The position numbers and the translations under genes were made by a program. Shown piece by piece: positions 8,449 to 18,315 of a stretch of DNA of 35,925 bases. The first letter of the stretch is position 1. Every line of letters begins with the position of its first letter. Source of the stretch: Paracoccaceae bacterium (GTDB taxonomy: Bacteria > Pseudomonadota > Alphaproteobacteria > Rhodobacterales > Rhodobacteraceae); contig JABBAP010000024.1 of assembly GCA_018607905.1 (NCBI GenBank), positions 165,075 through 200,999 on the forward strand, given 5' to 3'. The notes under the pieces were generated by a model, which saw only the letters and a program-made list of their open reading frames with translations, made no database searches and had not been told where the DNA came from.

Positions 8449-9279
8449 TCACTTTTGAACCGTTTGGCGAAATTCTTTGGGCGTTTGGCCCTGTTTGGCC
8501 GAAAACAAACGGGTGAAATACGCAGCCGAGGAAAACCCGAGGTGGCTGCTGATTTCGAGGATTTTATGGTCCGTGTTGGACAGCATCATGCGGGCCTCGG
8601 CGAGCACACGTTCTTGGATCAAACGAGACGCGGATTTGCCGTTCACCTGTTGGCAAACACGGGTCAGATGCGTGGGGGTCACGCCCAGTTCCTTGGCGTA
8701 TTCCGCGAGCGTACGCCCCGTGCGATATTCCTTTTCGAGAATATTCACAAAGCTCTCCATCAGGCGCTGGGCGGCCGATGTTTTGGGTTCTTTGAAATGT
8801 TTATGCGCCATGCGCGCGACGTTGATCGCCAGCAAACCAACAAGGTATTCTACCGACAGATTGCGCCCGATGCTGGTGGTGTTAAACTCTGCAAACACCC
8901 GATCAAAGCGCAGCGCGATCTGTTTTTGATCCATCAAATTCAGGATCGGCAAGAACACATTTTGCGTCGGCAGGGCGATGGGCACATCAGGATCGAGCGT
9001 GACCACAACGCCAAACACGTTTGACGACAATTCAAGCTGGTGTGGCACGTCGTGGGGGATGAAAATGACGGTGTTTGGCCCAAAAGAACGGGTGACACCG
9101 TTGATCATGCAACGCCCGTTGCCTTTGGACACCCAGAAGAATTTGTTCAATCCGTTACAGCTGTCGAGGCGCAGTTCAGGATGGCTGGAGCGCAGGGTCC
9201 CCGCCAAGGAGCCGACATAGACCCGTTGTTCGGAATCTGGGATCAACGAAGGGGTCAACGGCTCGATTGCATCATCCAT
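8449..9279 (-). CDS. AraC family transcriptional regulator with N-terminal cupin domain
   Basis: The 276-residue protein has an N-terminal cupin-like sensor region (about residues 15-110), including the stretch GPNTVIFIPHDVPHQLEL, and a C-terminal double helix-turn-helix (about residues 185-272). The latter has the classic AraC signatures LAEYAKELGVTPTHLTRVCQ and ILEISSHLGFSSAAYFTRLF, followed by KQGQTPKEFRQ. It probably binds a small aromatic or other ligand and activates nearby genes. The transporter operon lies directly downstream in the same direction, so it is a plausible target, but this is inference. An AAGGAAA ribosome binding site precedes the ATG at 9279. The ligand is unknown. Confidence 0.9.
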   Translation of the reverse strand: MDDAIEPLTPSLIPDSEQRVYVGSLAGTLRSSHPELRLDSCNGLNKFFWVSKGNGRCMINGVTRSFGPNTVIFIPHDVPHQLELSSNVFGVVVTLDPDVPIALPTQNVFLPILNLMDQKQIALRFDRVFAEFNTTSIGRNLSVEYLVGLLAINVARMAHKHFKEPKTSAAQRLMESFVNILEKEYRTGRTLAEYAKELGVTPTHLTRVCQQVNGKSASRLIQERVLAEARMMLSNTDHKILEISSHLGFSSAAYFTRLFSAKQGQTPKEFRQTVQK

Positions 9280-9357
9280 TTGGGTTTCCTTATGCGCAGC
9301 GCAGAGTGAAAGGTCTTTGGCAGTAAGCGCCTACTAAAGATCAAATTGGCGGCGTTT

Positions 9358-10281
9358 TCAAGAAAAGGTTGAGGCTATTTTAAGAAGGTCGCGTTCTGAG
9401 ACGTCTTTTGCGGGGTCGATTTGTTGCCAATTTGCCATTTTTGAGCGGAACCACGTGCGCTGGCGTTTGGCGTATTGGCGGGTTTGGGCCTTGGCGTTGG
9501 TGATGGCGGTATCGAGGTCTAACTCGTTGTTAAGATAGGCGACCAATTCGCGAGCGCCGATGGCTTGGGCTGAGGGGAGCGTCGCATCCCAGCCGTCTGT
9601 GATGTAATTGCGGACTTCATCGAGTGCGCCGTGATCCATCATTAAATCAAAGCGGCGTTCAATGCGTTCGGCGAGCCAGTCGCGATCTGAGTTGAGCACG
9701 ATTTTGGCGCAGGTTGCTGGATCAACAAGCGGTGGCGGTGTTTCGGCGTGCCAAGTGCTGAGGCCCTTGCCAGTGGCGCGCAACACCTCCCAAGCGCGTT
9801 GCAGACGGGCGGGGTTGTTTTGATCGAGCGTGGCAAGGGTTTCTGGATCGTCGGTTTGAAGGTCGGTTATAAAGCCGTCTTTGCCGATGTTGAGGCGAAT
9901 GTCATCGCCTTGTGCGCGGATATCGGCGGGGATTTCAGGGATCGCGGCCAAGCCTTTGGTTAGTGCGGTGAAGTAAAGGCCCGTGCCGCCGATGATGATG
10001 GGGCGTTTATCGGTAGTTCGCAAAACTGATTGTACGTCGCGCAACCAGTGACCTGCCGAATAGGGCGTGTGTTTGCCTATGTGCGCATACAGATGATGTG
10101 GCGCTTGGGCCTGTTCCTCGCTGTCAGGGCAGGCGGACAGCACAGACCAGCAATCATACACTTGCAGGGCATCCGCGTTGATAATACAGCCGTCAAATTG
10201 GTGTGCCAACCGCAAAGCCAGTGCAGATTTGCCCGACGCGGTGGGGCCAGCAATTAGGATTGGTGAAGTGTTTTGTGTCAT
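9358..10281 (-). CDS. miaA: tRNA dimethylallyltransferase
   Basis: MiaA transfers a dimethylallyl group from DMAPP to N6 of A37 in tRNAs reading codons that start with U. The 307-residue product has the P-loop GPTASGKSA at 12-20, the conserved INADALQVYDCW substrate region at about 34-45 and IIIGGTGLYFTALTKGL at about 96-112. Further on are the tRNA-binding segment QAIGARELVAYL and the C-terminal RQYAKRQRTWFR. Length is normal for the family. The gene is divergent from pyrH, with about 120 bases between the two starts that must hold both promoters. No downstream partner is evident; the AraC gene on the same strand starts 78 bases beyond its stop. Confidence 0.96.
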   Translation of the reverse strand: MTQNTSPILIAGPTASGKSALALRLAHQFDGCIINADALQVYDCWSVLSACPDSEEQAQAPHHLYAHIGKHTPYSAGHWLRDVQSVLRTTDKRPIIIGGTGLYFTALTKGLAAIPEIPADIRAQGDDIRLNIGKDGFITDLQTDDPETLATLDQNNPARLQRAWEVLRATGKGLSTWHAETPPPLVDPATCAKIVLNSDRDWLAERIERRFDLMMDHGALDEVRNYITDGWDATLPSAQAIGARELVAYLNNELDLDTAITNAKAQTRQYAKRQRTWFRSKMANWQQIDPAKDVSERDLLKIASTFS

Positions 10282-10400
10282 TTGGTCTGTGATTATCTGC
10301 TGCGGGAGGGTTTGTTAAGGGCAAGCGGCGTAATTTGCCATTGAAACGGAGCGGGATTTCCGACAGTTTGCCGCGAAGCAATCATTTTAAGGAATCGCGC

Positions 10401-11135
10401 ATGTCCACTGACGGCCAAGACGCTTTGAAACCGGCCTATAAACGGGTCATGTTGAAGATTTCTGGCGAAGCGTTGATGGGCGATCAAGGGTTCGGATTAC
10501 ATCCCCCCACTGTCGAGCGCATTGCGGCTGAAATCAAAACAGTACACGATTTGGGTGTTGAGATTTGCCTCGTTATTGGCGGCGGCAACATCTTTCGCGG
10601 CTTGCAAGGCAGCGCGCAGGGCATGGAACGCACCACTGCGGATTACATGGGGATGCTGGCCACAGTGATGAACGCGCTGGCGATGCAGGGTGCGCTGGAA
10701 AGCCTGAAAATCCACACGCGGGTTATTTCTGCCATTCCGATGGATCAAGTATGTGAGCCCTATATTCGCCGTCGCGCGGTGCGCCACCTAGAAAAGAAAC
10801 GGGTGTGTATTTTTGCGGCGGGTACGGGCAATCCGTATTTCACCACCGATACTGCGGCGACGTTGCGCGCCAATGAGATGTCTTGCGAGGCGATCTTTAA
10901 AGGCACGCAGGTTGACGGAATTTACGACAAAGACCCGAACGCCCACGATGACGCGGTGCGCTATGATACGGTGTCCTACGACGAAGTGTTGCAGAAGAAT
11001 TTGAAGGTTATGGATGCCAGTGCGATCGCCTTGGCCCGTGACAATAACAAACCGATTGTTGTGTTTTCCCTAGACGAGCCAGGCGGCTTTGCAGGAATTT
11101 TGCGCGGCGAGGGGACTTATACTAAGGTAGGGTAA
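10401..11135 (+). CDS. pyrH: UMP kinase
   Basis: PyrH phosphorylates UMP to UDP, feeding nucleotide and cell-envelope sugar synthesis. The 244-residue product carries the amino-acid-kinase motifs KISGEALMG near residue 20 and [10 protein letters not shown] near residue 60. Later stretches are [19 protein letters not shown] and [18 protein letters not shown], all characteristic of bacterial UMP kinase. I chose ATG 10401 because AAGGA lies 7 bases upstream and it gives the normal length; an in-frame ATG at 10335 adds 22 unrelated residues. It opens the envelope gene cluster and is followed by frr after 54 bases. Confidence 0.96.
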   Translation: MSTDGQDALKPAYKRVMLKISGEALMGDQGFGLHPPTVERIAAEIKTVHDLGVEICLVIGGGNIFRGLQGSAQGMERTTADYMGMLATVMNALAMQGALESLKIHTRVISAIPMDQVCEPYIRRRAVRHLEKKRVCIFAAGTGNPYFTTDTAATLRANEMSCEAIFKGTQVDGIYDKDPNAHDDAVRYDTVSYDEVLQKNLKVMDASAIALARDNNKPIVVFSLDEPGGFAGILRGEGTYTKVG

Positions 11136-11189
11136 ACCCTATTTAGGAATAACTGAGGGTGGGAAACCTGCCCCGAGGGAGTTGAGAAC

Positions 11190-11753
11190 ATGGCTGACGA
11201 TTTAGAAATTGATGTAGATGATCTGCAACGTCGTATGGACGGCGCGCTGGCGTCTTTGCGAACTGATTTTGCGTCTTTGCGCACGGGCCGCGCCTCTGCG
11301 TCCATTTTGGACACGGTTATGGTGGATGCTTACGGCAGCAAAATGCCGTTGAACCAATGTGGCACGGTAAACGTGCCAGAGCCGCGCATGATTACCGTCA
11401 CGGTGTGGGACAAAGATTTGATCGGCGCTGTGGACAAAGCGATCCGCAATTCTGGGCTTGGGATCAATCCTGTGGGGGATGGCATGACCATTCGCCTGCC
11501 TATTCCCGAACTGAACGAAGAACGCCGCCAAGATCTTGCGAAAGTGGCTGGTGGCTATGCTGAAAATGCGCGTGTTGCGGTGCGCAATGTGCGCAGAGAC
11601 GGCATGGACCAGATTAAAAAGGCGAAAGCCGCTGGGATGGGCGAAGACGATCAGAAAATCTGGTCTGATGAAATTCAAACCATGACAGACGCTGCAATCG
11701 CAAATGTTGATAAGTCGGTAGAGGCAAAGCAAGAAGAAATCATGCAGGTATAA
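11190..11753 (+). CDS. frr: Ribosome recycling factor
   Basis: RRF works with EF-G to split post-termination ribosomes. The 187-residue sequence has the family hallmarks: [21 protein letters not shown] in the first helix region, [39 protein letters not shown] in the middle, and [20 protein letters not shown] in the third helix. Length is typical (about 185). The start is preceded by GAGGGAG. It sits in the conserved pyrH-frr-uppS order and is likely cotranscribed with both. Confidence 0.97.
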   Translation: MADDLEIDVDDLQRRMDGALASLRTDFASLRTGRASASILDTVMVDAYGSKMPLNQCGTVNVPEPRMITVTVWDKDLIGAVDKAIRNSGLGINPVGDGMTIRLPIPELNEERRQDLAKVAGGYAENARVAVRNVRRDGMDQIKKAKAAGMGEDDQKIWSDEIQTMTDAAIANVDKSVEAKQEEIMQV

Positions 11754-11796
11754 GTCGGATTAACCGGCACTGTTGAGTAGGGTAGAAAACAGGCAA

Positions 11797-12522
11797 ATGG
11801 CGCAGAAACTAGAACAAGCAAATGCAGACCACGTTGCGATCATCATGGATGGCAACGGGCGCTGGGCGACCTCGCGCGGGTTGGAGCGGCTGAAAGGCCA
11901 TGTCAAAGGTGTGGACCGTGTGCGCGATGTAATTCGCGCCGCGCCTGATTTTGGCGTTGATTGCCTGACGGTATTCGCGTTTTCCACGGAAAACTGGAAA
12001 CGCACAGAACGCGAAGTGACCGGGTTGATGAACCTGTTCAAACGCTACATTCGCGGTGAAGCGGCCACATTGGACGAGGACAACGTGCGGGTTCGTTTTA
12101 TCGGGGATCGCACGCCGCTGGATAAAAAGCTAAACTCGCTGATGTCCGAGTTGGAAGTGCTGACGGTGAAGAACACCGGCCTAAAGCTGACGATTGCGCT
12201 GAATTACGGGGGGCGCGATGAGATTACCCGCGCTGTGGCTCGGATCACCAAAGCCGCGAACATGGGCATGATCAAGCCTGAAGATATCAGCGAACACATG
12301 ATCGGTAACTTTTTGGACACGGCAGATTTGCCTGATCCTGATCTGATTATTCGCACCTCGGGTGAATACCGCACATCGAACTTCCTGCCGTGGCAGGCGT
12401 GTTACGCGGAATATGTGTTTACCGATACCGCTTGGCCAGATTTCACGGTGCCTGAACTGGTGAAAATCCTGACGCAGTTTCGTGAGCGGGATCGCCGCTT
12501 TGGCGCGGTTGCGTCGCAATGA
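11797..12522 (+). CDS. uppS: Isoprenyl transferase (undecaprenyl diphosphate synthase)
   Basis: UppS condenses farnesyl diphosphate with eight isopentenyl diphosphates to make the C55 lipid carrier for peptidoglycan and other envelope polymers. The 241-residue form has the catalytic HVAIIMDGNGRWA stretch (Asp18), then FAFSTENWKR near residue 65 and the C-terminal DLIIRTSGEYRTSNFLPWQ region, where the Arg and Ser residues of the IPP site fall. I prefer ATG 11797; a TTG at 11773 would add eight residues. Its last bases overlap the first of cdsA (ATGA), so the two are translationally coupled. Confidence 0.95.
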   Translation: MAQKLEQANADHVAIIMDGNGRWATSRGLERLKGHVKGVDRVRDVIRAAPDFGVDCLTVFAFSTENWKRTEREVTGLMNLFKRYIRGEAATLDEDNVRVRFIGDRTPLDKKLNSLMSELEVLTVKNTGLKLTIALNYGGRDEITRAVARITKAANMGMIKPEDISEHMIGNFLDTADLPDPDLIIRTSGEYRTSNFLPWQACYAEYVFTDTAWPDFTVPELVKILTQFRERDRRFGAVASQ

Positions 12523-13307
12523 GTAAAGGCGCGGATTTCTCTGATCTGATGCCGCGCATTTTGTCTGCGGTTGTGCTGGTTTTGCTTGGGCTTGGGTGCA
12601 TGTGGGTTGGCGGCGATGCGTTTGGCGTGTTGCTGATTGTTGCGGCGGGCCTCATGGCATGGGAAACCAGCCGAATGCACTCGGATGCGTTGATCGTGCA
12701 TTATGCCTATGGGTTGGTGATTGCCGCCGTGGTTTTATCGGCGATGTTTTTAAGCGCGTTTTGGTCGGGTGTTTTGGTGGCGATTGCAATTGGCGCCGCA
12801 TTTATGGGGCATCACACGCGCGCGCCTGTGATTTACGCGACTGTGGCGATCATTCTGGCCTGTACCACATTGTTTTTCCTGCGCAATCAGTTTGGTTTCG
12901 GCTGGACGCTTTGGCTGGTTGTGGTTGTGGCCGCCAGTGATATCGGCGGATATTTCGCGGGTAAGATGATTGGCGGGCCAAAGATATTGCCTGCGATTAG
13001 TCCCAAGAAAACATGGTCGGGCACGCTTGGCGGCTGGGCCTTGGCTGGTGTGGTTGGATTTATCGCGGTGCAGATGGGTCTTGGTGGGTATGGGTTGATT
13101 GTGCTGTCGGTTTTGATGGCGATTGCCGCACAGATCGGTGACCTGCTGGAAAGCCTGATGAAACGCAAAGCGGGTGTCAAAGACAGCAGTAATTTGATCC
13201 CAGGGCATGGCGGTTTGTTGGATCGTTTTGACGGGATGATGGGGGCGGGTGTCGCGCTGGGCCTTGTTCTTGCGCTGGGCGGAGCTGGCGTTCTGGGAAT
13301 GGTGTAA
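12519..13307 (+). CDS. cdsA: Phosphatidate cytidylyltransferase
   Basis: CdsA makes CDP-diacylglycerol from phosphatidate and CTP, the branch point for phospholipid synthesis. The 262-residue protein is mostly hydrophobic with seven or eight membrane segments. The family signature lies at the C-terminal third: ISPKKTWSGTLGGWALAG, then DLLESLMKRKAGVKDSSNLI and PGHGGLLDRFDGMMGAG, which contain the metal- and CTP-binding Asp residues. It overlaps uppS upstream by four bases, and its TAA overlaps the dxr ATG by one base (TAATG), placing it firmly inside the operon. Confidence 0.95.
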   Translation: MSKGADFSDLMPRILSAVVLVLLGLGCMWVGGDAFGVLLIVAAGLMAWETSRMHSDALIVHYAYGLVIAAVVLSAMFLSAFWSGVLVAIAIGAAFMGHHTRAPVIYATVAIILACTTLFFLRNQFGFGWTLWLVVVVAASDIGGYFAGKMIGGPKILPAISPKKTWSGTLGGWALAGVVGFIAVQMGLGGYGLIVLSVLMAIAAQIGDLLESLMKRKAGVKDSSNLIPGHGGLLDRFDGMMGAGVALGLVLALGGAGVLGMV

Positions 13308-14467
13308 TGCGGCGGGTCTCGGTGTTTGGATCCACGGGATCGGTGGGGCAAAACACGATAGATTTGATTGCACGCCGCCCCGATGATTTTCAAGTTATAG
13401 CGTTAAGTGGCGGCGGCAATGTGGCGTTGTTGGCGCAGCAGGCCATTGCGTTGCGTGCAGAAATTGCCGTTGTGGCGCAAGATGCGTTGCTGACTGATTT
13501 GCAAGATGCGTTGGCGGGTTCCGATGTAAAGGCCGCGGCTGGGCGATCTGCGTTGCTGGACGCCGCGATGATGCCTGTGGATTGGGCCATGTCGGCGGTT
13601 GTTGGTTTTGCTGGCTTGGAAATCAGCCTAGCGATTGCGCAAGTGTCCAAAACCCTGGCGTTGGCAAACAAAGAAAGTTTGGTCTGTGGTGGTGCGTTGG
13701 TGCAACGTGCCTGTGCTAAATCGGGTGCGGTGTTGCTGCCTGTGGACAGCGAACATTCCGCGATTTTTCAGTGTATTGGTGGTGCGGACAAAGCGGTGGA
13801 GCGGATTATCCTGACAGCATCGGGCGGGCCGTTTTTGAACGCGTCGATGAAAACAATGGAAAACGCGACGCCAGAACAAGCGGTTGCGCACCCGAACTGG
13901 GATATGGGGCAGCGCATTTCGATCGACAGCGCGTCGATGTTTAACAAAGCCATGGAAGTGCTGGAAACGCACGTGCTTTTTGACGTGACGCCAGACCAGA
14001 TTGAGGTGATTGTGCACCCCCAATCCATCATCCATTCTATGGTCGGATTTGTGGACGGGGCGATCATGGCGCACCTTGGGCCACCTGATATGCGCGCGCC
14101 GATTGGCTTTGCCTTAAATTGGCCAGAAAGGGCTGATTTACCCGTCGAACGGCTGGATTTTACCACGCTCGGCGGTTTGACGTTTCAGCAGCCAAACTTA
14201 GATCAATTTCCATCGCTGGCACTGGCCCAGCAAACGATGGAAATGGGCGGTTTGGCGGGCGCTGCGTTTAACGGCGCAAAAGAGGCGGCACTGGATTTGT
14301 TTCTGGCGCGTGACATTGGGTTTTTGGATATGGCGCGGGTGGTTCGCGCGGTTCTTGGCCAAATTGACGCTGCAAAAAATGGTGATGTGACACTGGACGC
14401 TGTGATTGCTATGGACGCGACAGCACGCAAGATTTCGGCGCAAGCCGCGAAAGAAGGGTTTTCCTAA
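13307..14467 (+). CDS. dxr: 1-deoxy-D-xylulose 5-phosphate reductoisomerase
   Basis: Dxr converts DXP to MEP with NADPH, the committed step of the non-mevalonate isoprenoid pathway, and so supplies precursors for the UppS product encoded two genes upstream. The 386-residue protein shows the dinucleotide-binding GSTGSVGQNTIDLI at about 8-21 and ALANKESLVCGGA near 123. The metal site region is PVDSEHSAIFQCI, followed by LTASGGPF. The HPNWDMGQRISIDSASMFNK stretch carries the conserved active-site residues. Length is normal. It is followed directly, with no gap, by rseP. Confidence 0.97.
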   Translation: MRRVSVFGSTGSVGQNTIDLIARRPDDFQVIALSGGGNVALLAQQAIALRAEIAVVAQDALLTDLQDALAGSDVKAAAGRSALLDAAMMPVDWAMSAVVGFAGLEISLAIAQVSKTLALANKESLVCGGALVQRACAKSGAVLLPVDSEHSAIFQCIGGADKAVERIILTASGGPFLNASMKTMENATPEQAVAHPNWDMGQRISIDSASMFNKAMEVLETHVLFDVTPDQIEVIVHPQSIIHSMVGFVDGAIMAHLGPPDMRAPIGFALNWPERADLPVERLDFTTLGGLTFQQPNLDQFPSLALAQQTMEMGGLAGAAFNGAKEAALDLFLARDIGFLDMARVVRAVLGQIDAAKNGDVTLDAVIAMDATARKISAQAAKEGFS

Positions 14468-15817
14468 ATGTTCGACTTTTTGGCCTATATTCCGTACATC
14501 GGCGGACCGCTGACGTTTATCGTCCCGTTCGTCATTGTGCTGAGCATCGTGATTTTTATCCACGAATACGGCCATTACATCGTTGGGCGTTGGTGTGGCA
14601 TTCACGCCGAAGCGTTTTCGATGGGGTTTGGCCCCGTTATCAAATCTTGGGTCGATAAACGCGGCACGGTTTGGCAGATTTCGCTGCTGCCCCTTGGCGG
14701 CTATGTAAAGTTTTTGGGCGATGCGAACGCATCTAGTGGCGGCGCGGATCACGAAGCAATTGCGGCCATGCCCGAAGAATTGCGCGCGCGCACGTTGGAA
14801 AAAGCACCGCTTTGGAAACGCGCGTTGACCGTTTTTGCAGGGCCTGGGATTAACTTTCTGGCGTCACTGGTGATTTACACGGGCATTATGCTGTATTCAG
14901 GTGTGCCGACGGGTGATCAGGTTGTTGGCAAAGTGAACCAGCTGACAGGCGTGACCAATGATCTGCAAGAGGGGGATCGATTGGTTTCCATTGACGGGAT
15001 CGCGATTGTCACAAATGACGATTACAAAAAGTTGCAAGTGCGCGAAGATACCGGCCTGCAAAGCACATATTTGGTTGAGCGGGACGGGCAACGCATTGAA
15101 GTGCAGGGGCCTTATCCGTATTTGGCCGCTGTTGGCGGTGTGACCGCGGCATCCCCTGCGGCGCGTGCCGGAGTTAAAGAGGGCGATATTCTTTTGAGCG
15201 TTGGCGGTGCGCCGATCAGTTCGTTCACGCAATTGCGTGACCTGATTGTTGCCGCATCCGAGGAACGTGTGCCGTTGCTGGTGCAGCGTGGCGACGCGCA
15301 AGTTGAACTGACAATTCGCCCTAGAAAATCGGTTTACCGCGATAAAAGCGGCGAGCTGAAAGAAAAAGTGCAGATCGGTGTTTGGTCTTATGGCGCGTTT
15401 GAACCTGAATTGCGCAGCGTTGGCCTCTTTGAGGCCGTTCAGATCGCGGGACGTGCGGTTTGGGGGATTGCTGAGATTACCTGGCAGACAATTTCCAAGC
15501 TGGTTAGCGGCGCGATTTCACCCAAAAATCTGAACGGGCCGCTGGGGATCGCAGTGGCGTCTGGCGATACCGCATCAAAAGGCGTGTTGGAGTTGATCGA
15601 GTTTGTCGCCTATATTTCGACCGCGATTGGCCTGATGAACTTGTTGCCGATCCCAATTCTGGATGGCGGGCATTTGGTGATTTACGCCTATCAAGCGGTG
15701 TTTAAACGCCCTCCGAACGAGAAATTTTTGGGCTATGTTATGCTTGCAGGATTCTGTCTTTTGATCTCGTTAATGCTCTATGCCACGTTCTATGATGGCA
15801 TCCGATTAACTGGGTAG
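14468..15817 (+). CDS. rseP: Site-2 intramembrane zinc metalloprotease
   Basis: RseP cuts membrane-embedded substrates such as anti-sigma factors and leftover signal peptides. The 449-residue protein has the zinc motif HEYGH at residues 32-36 within the first membrane helix, and the second motif LDGGH at about 398-402 in the sequence NLLPIPILDGGHLVIY. At least one PDZ region lies between them (around 195-275, with SPAARAGVKEGDILLSVGG). Three to four membrane segments are visible. The ATG follows the dxr stop directly, with a purine-rich AAGAAGGG upstream. Its place just before bamA is the conserved order. Its substrates here are unknown. Confidence 0.95.
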   Translation: MFDFLAYIPYIGGPLTFIVPFVIVLSIVIFIHEYGHYIVGRWCGIHAEAFSMGFGPVIKSWVDKRGTVWQISLLPLGGYVKFLGDANASSGGADHEAIAAMPEELRARTLEKAPLWKRALTVFAGPGINFLASLVIYTGIMLYSGVPTGDQVVGKVNQLTGVTNDLQEGDRLVSIDGIAIVTNDDYKKLQVREDTGLQSTYLVERDGQRIEVQGPYPYLAAVGGVTAASPAARAGVKEGDILLSVGGAPISSFTQLRDLIVAASEERVPLLVQRGDAQVELTIRPRKSVYRDKSGELKEKVQIGVWSYGAFEPELRSVGLFEAVQIAGRAVWGIAEITWQTISKLVSGAISPKNLNGPLGIAVASGDTASKGVLELIEFVAYISTAIGLMNLLPIPILDGGHLVIYAYQAVFKRPPNEKFLGYVMLAGFCLLISLMLYATFYDGIRLTG

Positions 15818-15929
15818 ACAGTTTACTAAACAAATATGGATTATGCGTCTTTGAATCCGCTACGGGTTCCATTAGAAAGAGCCCAACCATAAACGTTAAT
15901 ATAATTGATGCCTGGGGGGCTAGGTCACA

Positions 15930-18311
15930 ATGAATACTCCGCAAACTGTCTTGCGTGTTCTCCGTAAACTTGGACAAAGCTGTGCTGTTGTTGCTTTTGC
16001 AGCGATACTCTCACCTGTTTCGAGTGTTATTTTCCTAGAGAATTCAGCCGCTTATGCCCAAGCAACCGCGCGCTTTAGCCGTGTTGATGTTTCGGGAAAT
16101 CAGCGCATTGCATCTGATACGGTCCGCGCAATTGCTGGAATTTCGGCAGGAACGCGGGTCACACCTGGCCAAATCAACAACGCTGTACAGAATCTGTCTG
16201 ATTCCGGTTTGTTCGAATCTGTTGATGTGCGCCCCGAACGTGGCCGCCTCGTGATCGAGGTTGCGGAATACCCGACGATCAATGAAATCTCGATTGAGGG
16301 CAACAAACGCCTGAAAGACGAGGATCTTGTGAGCCTTGTTGGATCTGTTCCACGGCGTGCCTACTCCCCGTTGCAAGCCGAAGCAGATACGCTGGCGATC
16401 ACAAACGCCTATGCGGCTGCGGGTCGTTTGGCCGCGCGGGTTGAGCCAAAAATTATTCGTCGATCCGACAATCGCGTCGATCTGGTATTTGAAGTGCGCG
16501 AAGGCCGTGTGGTTGAAGTGAACCGCATCAGCTTTACGGGCAACCGCAAGTATTCGGATCGTCGTTTGCGCCGCACAATTGAGTCTAAGCAAGCGGGCCT
16601 GTTCCGTGCGCTGGTGCGCCGCGATACGTTCATTCCTGAGCGGTTGGAATTCGACAAAGAGAAACTGCGGAATTTCTATCTTAAACGCGGCTACATTGAC
16701 GCAAATGTTCTGTCAGGTTCTGCTGATTTCGCGCGGGAACGCAATTCATTCGGCGTGAATTTCCAAGTGCAAGAAGGCCAGCAATACACCTTTGGGGAGC
16801 TGTCGATTTCGAGCCCAGAAGCTGAAGTGAATGTGGACAATTACAACAAGGCGCTGAAAATTAAATCGGGGCGGGTTTATAACCCTGAATTGGTGAACAC
16901 AACTTTGGAGCGGATGGACGTTATTGCCGCAAACGAAGGCCTGCCGTTTGTACAAGCGCAACCCCGTGTGACCCGTAATGATGATACGCGCACTTTGGAT
17001 ATAGAGTTTGAATTGATCCGTGGCCGCAAGCTGTTCATTGAGCGCATCGACATCGAGGGCAATAGTGACACGCTTGATCGGGTTATTCGCCGCGAGTTCG
17101 AGAGCATCGAAGGCGACCCGTTCAATGCGCGTAAAGTGCAGCAGGCGGCGGATCGTATCCGTGCGCTAGATTTGTTTGCCAATGTAGATGTGCAAACCCG
17201 CGAAGGCTCTGGCCCTGATCAAGTTGTGATCGACGTAAATGTCGAAGAGCAGCCAACGGGTACTTTGGGCTTTGGTCTGGGTTTTGGGACCGATAGCGGG
17301 CTTTCTGGCAACGTCACACTGACCGAGAATAACTTTTTGGGTCGGGGACAAACAGTTGGCATCACGCTGAGCACCACGTCGGACAACCGAGAGGTGTCGC
17401 TTAACTTTATCGAGCCAAAGCTGTTTGATCGTGACCTCGCACTGGGACTAGATTTTAGCTACCGCACCAGCGACAACAGCCAGACGCGGTTCAACACGAC
17501 GCGTGTTGCGTTTCTGCCAAGTTTGACCTTCCCAATCGGTGAATCATCGCGGTTGCGCACGTCTTTGGTGCTGGCGAGCGATGAAGTTGTTGCAGACGCG
17601 CTTTCCTCGCCCTTGACCAAAGCGGAAAATGGTACGCGCACAACTGTCGGGATTGGCTTGGGCTATGTGTATGACCGTCGGAACTCTCCGATTGATCCAA
17701 CGGCTGGCTTCATCTTTAATTTTGATCAAACCCTTGCTGGATTGGCTGGCGACAACAAATATTACAAAGCGGTCGCAAACGCCAAAGGGTACCGCAGTCT
17801 TTTCAACGAAGAAGTTGTTCTTTCGGCAGAGTTTGAAGGCGGCTTTCTGCAAAGTTTTGGTGGCGGAACGACCAGTATTATCGACCGGTTCCAATTGGGC
17901 GGAAACACCTTGCGTGGTTTCAAATCCTTCGGGATCGGCCCGCGTGTTGTTGATCCTGACCCTGCAAACCCGGGTAAAAACTATGACGAAGCATTGGGCG
18001 GTAATTTTTATGCCTTGGCCCGATTTGAAGCAAGTTTCCCGATCGGTCTGCCAGAAGAATACGGCGTTTTCGGTGGGTTGTTCTTTGATGTAGGCTCGGT
18101 GTGGGGCTTGGATCGCACAACAGCAACCATTGGTGCTAACACGGTGAACGCAAGCTCGGCTAATTTTGATGTTCGCTCTTCGGTTGGTGTTTCGCTGTTT
18201 TGGGACACGGCACTTGGGCCACTTCGGTTCAACTTTGCCAAACCTTTGCAGTACAACAAATTGACCGACGCAACCGAGACGTTCAACTTTACCATCGACA
18301 CACGTTTTTAA
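15930..18311 (+). CDS. bamA: Outer membrane protein assembly factor BamA
   Basis: BamA is the essential Omp85-family insertase that folds beta-barrel proteins into the outer membrane. The 793-residue protein has a signal peptide ending near AYAQA (residues 41-45). It then has five POTRA domains over roughly residues 47-430, with repeating segments such as FSRVDVSGNQRI, INEISIEGNKRLKDEDL and IERIDIEGNSDTLDRVI. A C-terminal 16-strand barrel follows. The barrel contains the conserved RGF motif at 662-664 and ends in a terminal Phe (DTRF), the usual barrel recognition signal. A 112-base spacer separates it from rseP and may hold its own promoter. The periplasmic chaperone gene follows after four bases. 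Confidence 0.96.
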   Translation: MNTPQTVLRVLRKLGQSCAVVAFAAILSPVSSVIFLENSAAYAQATARFSRVDVSGNQRIASDTVRAIAGISAGTRVTPGQINNAVQNLSDSGLFESVDVRPERGRLVIEVAEYPTINEISIEGNKRLKDEDLVSLVGSVPRRAYSPLQAEADTLAITNAYAAAGRLAARVEPKIIRRSDNRVDLVFEVREGRVVEVNRISFTGNRKYSDRRLRRTIESKQAGLFRALVRRDTFIPERLEFDKEKLRNFYLKRGYIDANVLSGSADFARERNSFGVNFQVQEGQQYTFGELSISSPEAEVNVDNYNKALKIKSGRVYNPELVNTTLERMDVIAANEGLPFVQAQPRVTRNDDTRTLDIEFELIRGRKLFIERIDIEGNSDTLDRVIRREFESIEGDPFNARKVQQAADRIRALDLFANVDVQTREGSGPDQVVIDVNVEEQPTGTLGFGLGFGTDSGLSGNVTLTENNFLGRGQTVGITLSTTSDNREVSLNFIEPKLFDRDLALGLDFSYRTSDNSQTRFNTTRVAFLPSLTFPIGESSRLRTSLVLASDEVVADALSSPLTKAENGTRTTVGIGLGYVYDRRNSPIDPTAGFIFNFDQTLAGLAGDNKYYKAVANAKGYRSLFNEEVVLSAEFEGGFLQSFGGGTTSIIDRFQLGGNTLRGFKSFGIGPRVVDPDPANPGKNYDEALGGNFYALARFEASFPIGLPEEYGVFGGLFFDVGSVWGLDRTTATIGANTVNASSANFDVRSSVGVSLFWDTALGPLRFNFAKPLQYNKLTDATETFNFTIDTRF

Positions 18312-18315
18312 GCCG

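Noticed and set aside
11773-11796. TTG start for uppS at 11773
   Set aside because: ATG at 11797 is the standard codon and gives the usual family N terminus; the extra eight residues are not family-like.
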